Positions 61,532 to 64,000 of a stretch of DNA of 64,000 bases are shown here, piece by piece. Below the pieces are notes generated by a model that was given only the letters and a program-made list of their open reading frames with translations, was not told the DNA's origin and searched no databases. The stretch covers positions 1-64,000 of the forward strand of contig NZ_AOIV01000044.1 in assembly GCF_000337095.1 (NCBI RefSeq), in the 5' to 3' direction. Source of the stretch: Halogeometricum pallidum JCM 14848 (GTDB taxonomy: Archaea > Halobacteriota > Halobacteria > Halobacteriales > Haloferacaceae). Position 1 is the first letter of the stretch; the number at the start of each line of letters is the position of its first letter. Position numbers and translations under genes: made by a program.

Positions 61532-61690
61532 GTCTCACGACGCCGCGAGCGACCGCAGTGCGCGAGCGGACCGAGAAGCGACCGACGGGAGCGATGAGGC
61601 TTCTGGTCCAGCTTTTGCCGAGGGCAGCCTCCGGCAGTCCGTAGCGCGAAAGGTGGGAATCTTTTTGCGCGCACCGGCCCCCTCGTCGGT

Positions 61691-62608
61691 ATGGTCTCTG
61701 ATATCTTCGACGCCGACCGCTGGGAACCGGTCGACGGCTCCTCGGAGTTCGACGACATCACCTACCACGAAGCGGCGGACGTTCCCGCCGTCCGCATCGC
61801 CTTCGACCGACCGGAGAAGCGCAACGCGTTCCGCCCGGGCACCGTCGACGAACTGTACGCGGCCCTCGACCACGCCCGCAAGCGGGCCGATATCGGGTGC
61901 GTCCTCCTCACCGGCAACGGCCCCTCCGAGAAGGACGGCGGGTGGGCGTTCTGCGCCGGCGGCGACCAGTCGGTCCGCGGCGGGTCCGGCTACGAGTACC
62001 GCGACGACGACGAGGCCGACGAGGGCGAGGACGAACTCGTCCGCGAGGCGAAGGCCGGCCGCCTGCACGTCCTCGAAGTCCAGCGTCTCATCCGGTTCAT
62101 GCCGAAACCCGTCGTCGCCGTCGTCCCCGGGTGGGCCGTCGGCGGCGGCCACTCCCTGCACGTCGTCTGCGACCTGACGCTCGCCTCCGAGGAGCACGCG
62201 AAGTTCCTCCAGACGGACCCCGACGTGGCGTCCTTCGACGCCGGGTTCGGGTCGGCCTATCTCGCCAAGCAGGTCGGCCAGAAGAAGGCCCGCGAGGTGT
62301 TCTTCCGGGGGAAGACCTACTCCGCGGAGGAGGCCGTCGACATGGGCATGGCGAACGAGGCCATCCCGCACGACGACCTCGAAACCGTCGCCCTCGAGTG
62401 GGCCGAGGAGATGACGAACAAGTCGCCGATGGCGATGCGGATGCTGAAGTACGCCTTCAACATGACCGACGACGGCCTCGTGGGACAACAGGTGTTCGCG
62501 GGCGAGGCCACCCGGCTGGGCTACATGACCGAGGAGGCACAGGAGGGGCGGGACGCCTTCTTAGAGAAGCGCGACCCGGACTTCTCGGAGCATCCCTGGT
62601 TCTACTAA
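61691..62608 (+). CDS. menB: 1,4-dihydroxy-2-naphthoyl-CoA synthase (MenB)
   Basis: MenB closes the ring of o-succinylbenzoyl-CoA. The 305-residue crotonase-fold protein has GWAFCAGGDQSVRGGSGY, the oxyanion-hole segment PVVAVVPGWAVGGGHSLHVV, and the MenB-specific DVASFDAGFGSAYLAKQVG. The conserved C-terminus HPWFY is present. An insertion DDDEADEGEDE near 100 is halophilic. A T tract follows the stop by eight bases. Confidence 0.94.
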   Translation: MVSDIFDADRWEPVDGSSEFDDITYHEAADVPAVRIAFDRPEKRNAFRPGTVDELYAALDHARKRADIGCVLLTGNGPSEKDGGWAFCAGGDQSVRGGSGYEYRDDDEADEGEDELVREAKAGRLHVLEVQRLIRFMPKPVVAVVPGWAVGGGHSLHVVCDLTLASEEHAKFLQTDPDVASFDAGFGSAYLAKQVGQKKAREVFFRGKTYSAEEAVDMGMANEAIPHDDLETVALEWAEEMTNKSPMAMRMLKYAFNMTDDGLVGQQVFAGEATRLGYMTEEAQEGRDAFLEKRDPDFSEHPWFY

Positions 62609-63105
62609 CCGACCTTTTTGCAGATTCGGGTGCGCCTGCGGCGCACCACTCATCGCAAAAAGCTCGACCAAAAAGATGCCGCGACTCGCTCACTGCGTTC
62701 GCTCGTCGTGGTGGGGTGTGCTCGCCCTACTGCACTGCCATCTCTGACCCGCAGGGCCATTCGTCGGCTGTAGTCTGTCGTCAACTCTACGCTGTCGCTC
62801 AACGGTCAAATTTCGAGACTCGACGCCGCAGAACCAGTCGCTCTCGGTCGTTACGTGGTGGAAGGGTGTGCCGTCGCGGAGAGTGAGGCCGCGAGACTCA
62901 CCTGGCGAACCACACCTGGGGTAACGGGTCCCATGAATAAGTAGTTTTTGGAGACTATCCTCTCTCGGAGCAACCCCATTTAATAAAGAACGTTGTTCGG
63001 ATTGACAGGGCGCGTCCCCCCGCTCTTCACCCCCACTCGCCCCGGGCCGCCCGCGTCCGTCGGGAAACCGAACTTTGACGCCCGCGCCGCCCTCAGTTGA
63101 GAGAA
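62609..63105. other. menB-menA intergenic region, possible structured RNA or decayed gene
   Basis: These 497 bases hold no supported protein gene. The first part has a T tract at 62,617-62,621 ending menB. The segment at about 62,850-62,925 can fold: ggtgtg pairs with cacacc, cgcgg with ccgcg, and gtgag with ctcac inside. It does not match the tRNA, SRP RNA or RNase P RNA patterns I know. A strong TATA box tttaataaa at 62,979-62,987 would give menA a leader of about 95 bases. Confidence 0.4.
62979..62987 (+). promoter_or_regulatory. Probable menA TATA box
   Basis: The box tttaataaa is the best promoter element upstream of menA, 120-127 bases before ATG 63106. Confidence 0.45.
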
Positions 63106-64000
63106 ATGAGTACGCAGGACATCTCGCGGACGAAGGCGTGGGTGATGGCCGCGCGCCCGCAGACGCTGCCCGCCGCCGCGGCGCCCATCCTCGTCGGCGT
63201 CGGTCTGGCGTTCCACGACGGCGTGTTCGCGGCGCTCCCGGCGCTCGCCGCCTTCCTCGGGTCGGCGCTCATCCAGGTCGGGACGAACTTCGCCAACGAC
63301 TACTACGACGCCGCGCAGGGGGCCGACACCGAGAACCGGGAGGGGTTCACCCGCGTCACCGCGGGCGGCCTCATCGAACCCGCGGAGGTCAAGCGCGCGA
63401 TGTATCTCACGTTCGCCGCCGCCGTCGCCCTCGGCACCTACCTCGTCTACGTCGGCGGCGTCCCCATCCTCGTCGTCGGCCTCGTCTCCGTCGCCTCCGG
63501 CATCGCCTACACCGGCGGGCCGTACCCCCTCGGCTACCACGGCCTCGGCGACGCGTTCGTCTTTCTGTTCTTCGGCGTCGTGGCCGTCACCGGCACGTAC
63601 TACGTGCAGGCGGCCGCCGCCCTCGCGAACCCGCTGACCGTCGGCCTCCCGGCGAACACGGTCACCCTCGAGGCGTTCGTCGCCTCCCTCGCCGTCGCCG
63701 GCGTCTGCACGAACATCCTCGTCGTGAACAACGTCCGCGACAAAGAGGAGGACGCCACGACCGGAAAGCGGACGCTCGCCGTCCGCTTCGGCTACGGCTT
63801 CTCCCGCGCGGAGTACGCCGCCATGCTCGTCCTCGCGTACGCCGTCCCGCTCTGGTTCCTCGTGCGGGAGGGGTTCGGCGTCGCCGTCCTCCTCCCCCTG
63901 CTCACGCTCCCGTACGCGCTCTCGGTCGCGCGGACGGTGTTCACCGAGACGTCGGGCGCGGCGCTGAACCCGGCGCTCGAACGGACGGGGAAACTGCTGT
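63106..64000 (+). CDS. menA: 1,4-dihydroxy-2-naphthoate polyprenyltransferase MenA (3' truncated by window end)
   Basis: MenA attaches the polyprenyl chain to dihydroxynaphthoate in the membrane. The frame starts at ATG 63106 (MSTQDISRTKAWVMAARPQT) and stays open to base 64000. The UbiA-family motif NFANDYYDAAQGADTENR is the first aspartate-rich site and VVNNVRDKEEDATTGKRTLA the second. Seven or more membrane segments are seen in the 298 visible residues, so only a short C-terminal piece is missing. Confidence 0.92.
   Translation, partial: MSTQDISRTKAWVMAARPQTLPAAAAPILVGVGLAFHDGVFAALPALAAFLGSALIQVGTNFANDYYDAAQGADTENREGFTRVTAGGLIEPAEVKRAMYLTFAAAVALGTYLVYVGGVPILVVGLVSVASGIAYTGGPYPLGYHGLGDAFVFLFFGVVAVTGTYYVQAAAALANPLTVGLPANTVTLEAFVASLAVAGVCTNILVVNNVRDKEEDATTGKRTLAVRFGYGFSRAEYAAMLVLAYAVPLWFLVREGFGVAVLLPLLTLPYALSVARTVFTETSGAALNPALERTGKLL

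Noticed and set aside
62700-62960. tRNA, SRP RNA or RNase P RNA in the menB-menA spacer
   Set aside because: No T-loop, no SRP helix 8 signature and no conserved RNase P segments were found by eye.

Overview
This window is haloarchaeal DNA. The proteins are strongly acidic, the bulk of the sequence is GC-rich, many genes have a TATA box 25-30 bases before the start codon with no leader, and the content is archaeal (archaeal oligosaccharyltransferase, TFB, ribbon-helix-helix proteins, menaquinone genes). Gene order matches my knowledge of Haloferax volcanii in three places: the agl N-glycosylation cluster, the glpR-pfkB-ptfC-ptfA-ptsH1-ptsI-ptfB-fba fructose locus, and the men cluster. A member of the Haloferacales is therefore likely; I cannot name the genus. 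Bases 1-20 are sequencing adapter, so the window starts at a contig edge.

Region 1 (21-18,500) is an N-glycosylation (agl) cluster. The conserved ends are aglM, aglB, aglG, an AglE/AglI-type glycosyltransferase and aglF on the left and aglJ on the right. Between them, at about 7.0-17.5 kb, lies a visibly AT-richer insert. It carries an O-acyltransferase, two alkaline-phosphatase/sulfatase superfamily proteins with a threonine at the nucleophile position, a Wzx-type flippase, a CMP-nonulosonate synthetase (NeuA-like), a NeuB-SAF-TIM-barrel fusion and a GT-B-like transferase. I read this as a variable cassette that adds a sialic- or legionaminic-acid-like sugar to the S-layer N-glycan. It is the most interesting part of the window.

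Region 2 (18,554-21,617) holds small haloarchaeal genes. They include a divergent JAMM-fold protein and a metallo-beta-lactamase-like protein, both of which seem to have lost metal ligands.

Region 3 (22,098-30,529) is the branched-chain amino acid locus: leuA, then the tightly overlapped ilvB-ilvN-ilvC-small protein-leuC-leuD-leuB. Two short upstream ORFs raise questions about translation control. Region 4 (30,703-41,322) is sugar metabolism: glpR-pfkB, a complete bacterial-type fructose PTS, class II aldolase and gluconate dehydratase.

Region 5 (41,514-57,763) is mixed. It contains formamidase, MOSC, rhodanese-lactamase and ferredoxin genes, a Tat-exported PhoX-like phosphatase, UspA, an Agl23-like membrane protein, TFB, a nuclease lipoprotein, a METTL5-like methyltransferase, a rhomboid protease and a sulfite-oxidase-fold protein. 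Region 6 (57,833-64,000) is menaquinone synthesis: menF, menD, a membrane protein, menB and the start of menA, which runs off the window. I saw no tRNA, rRNA, CRISPR array or recognisable insertion sequence.
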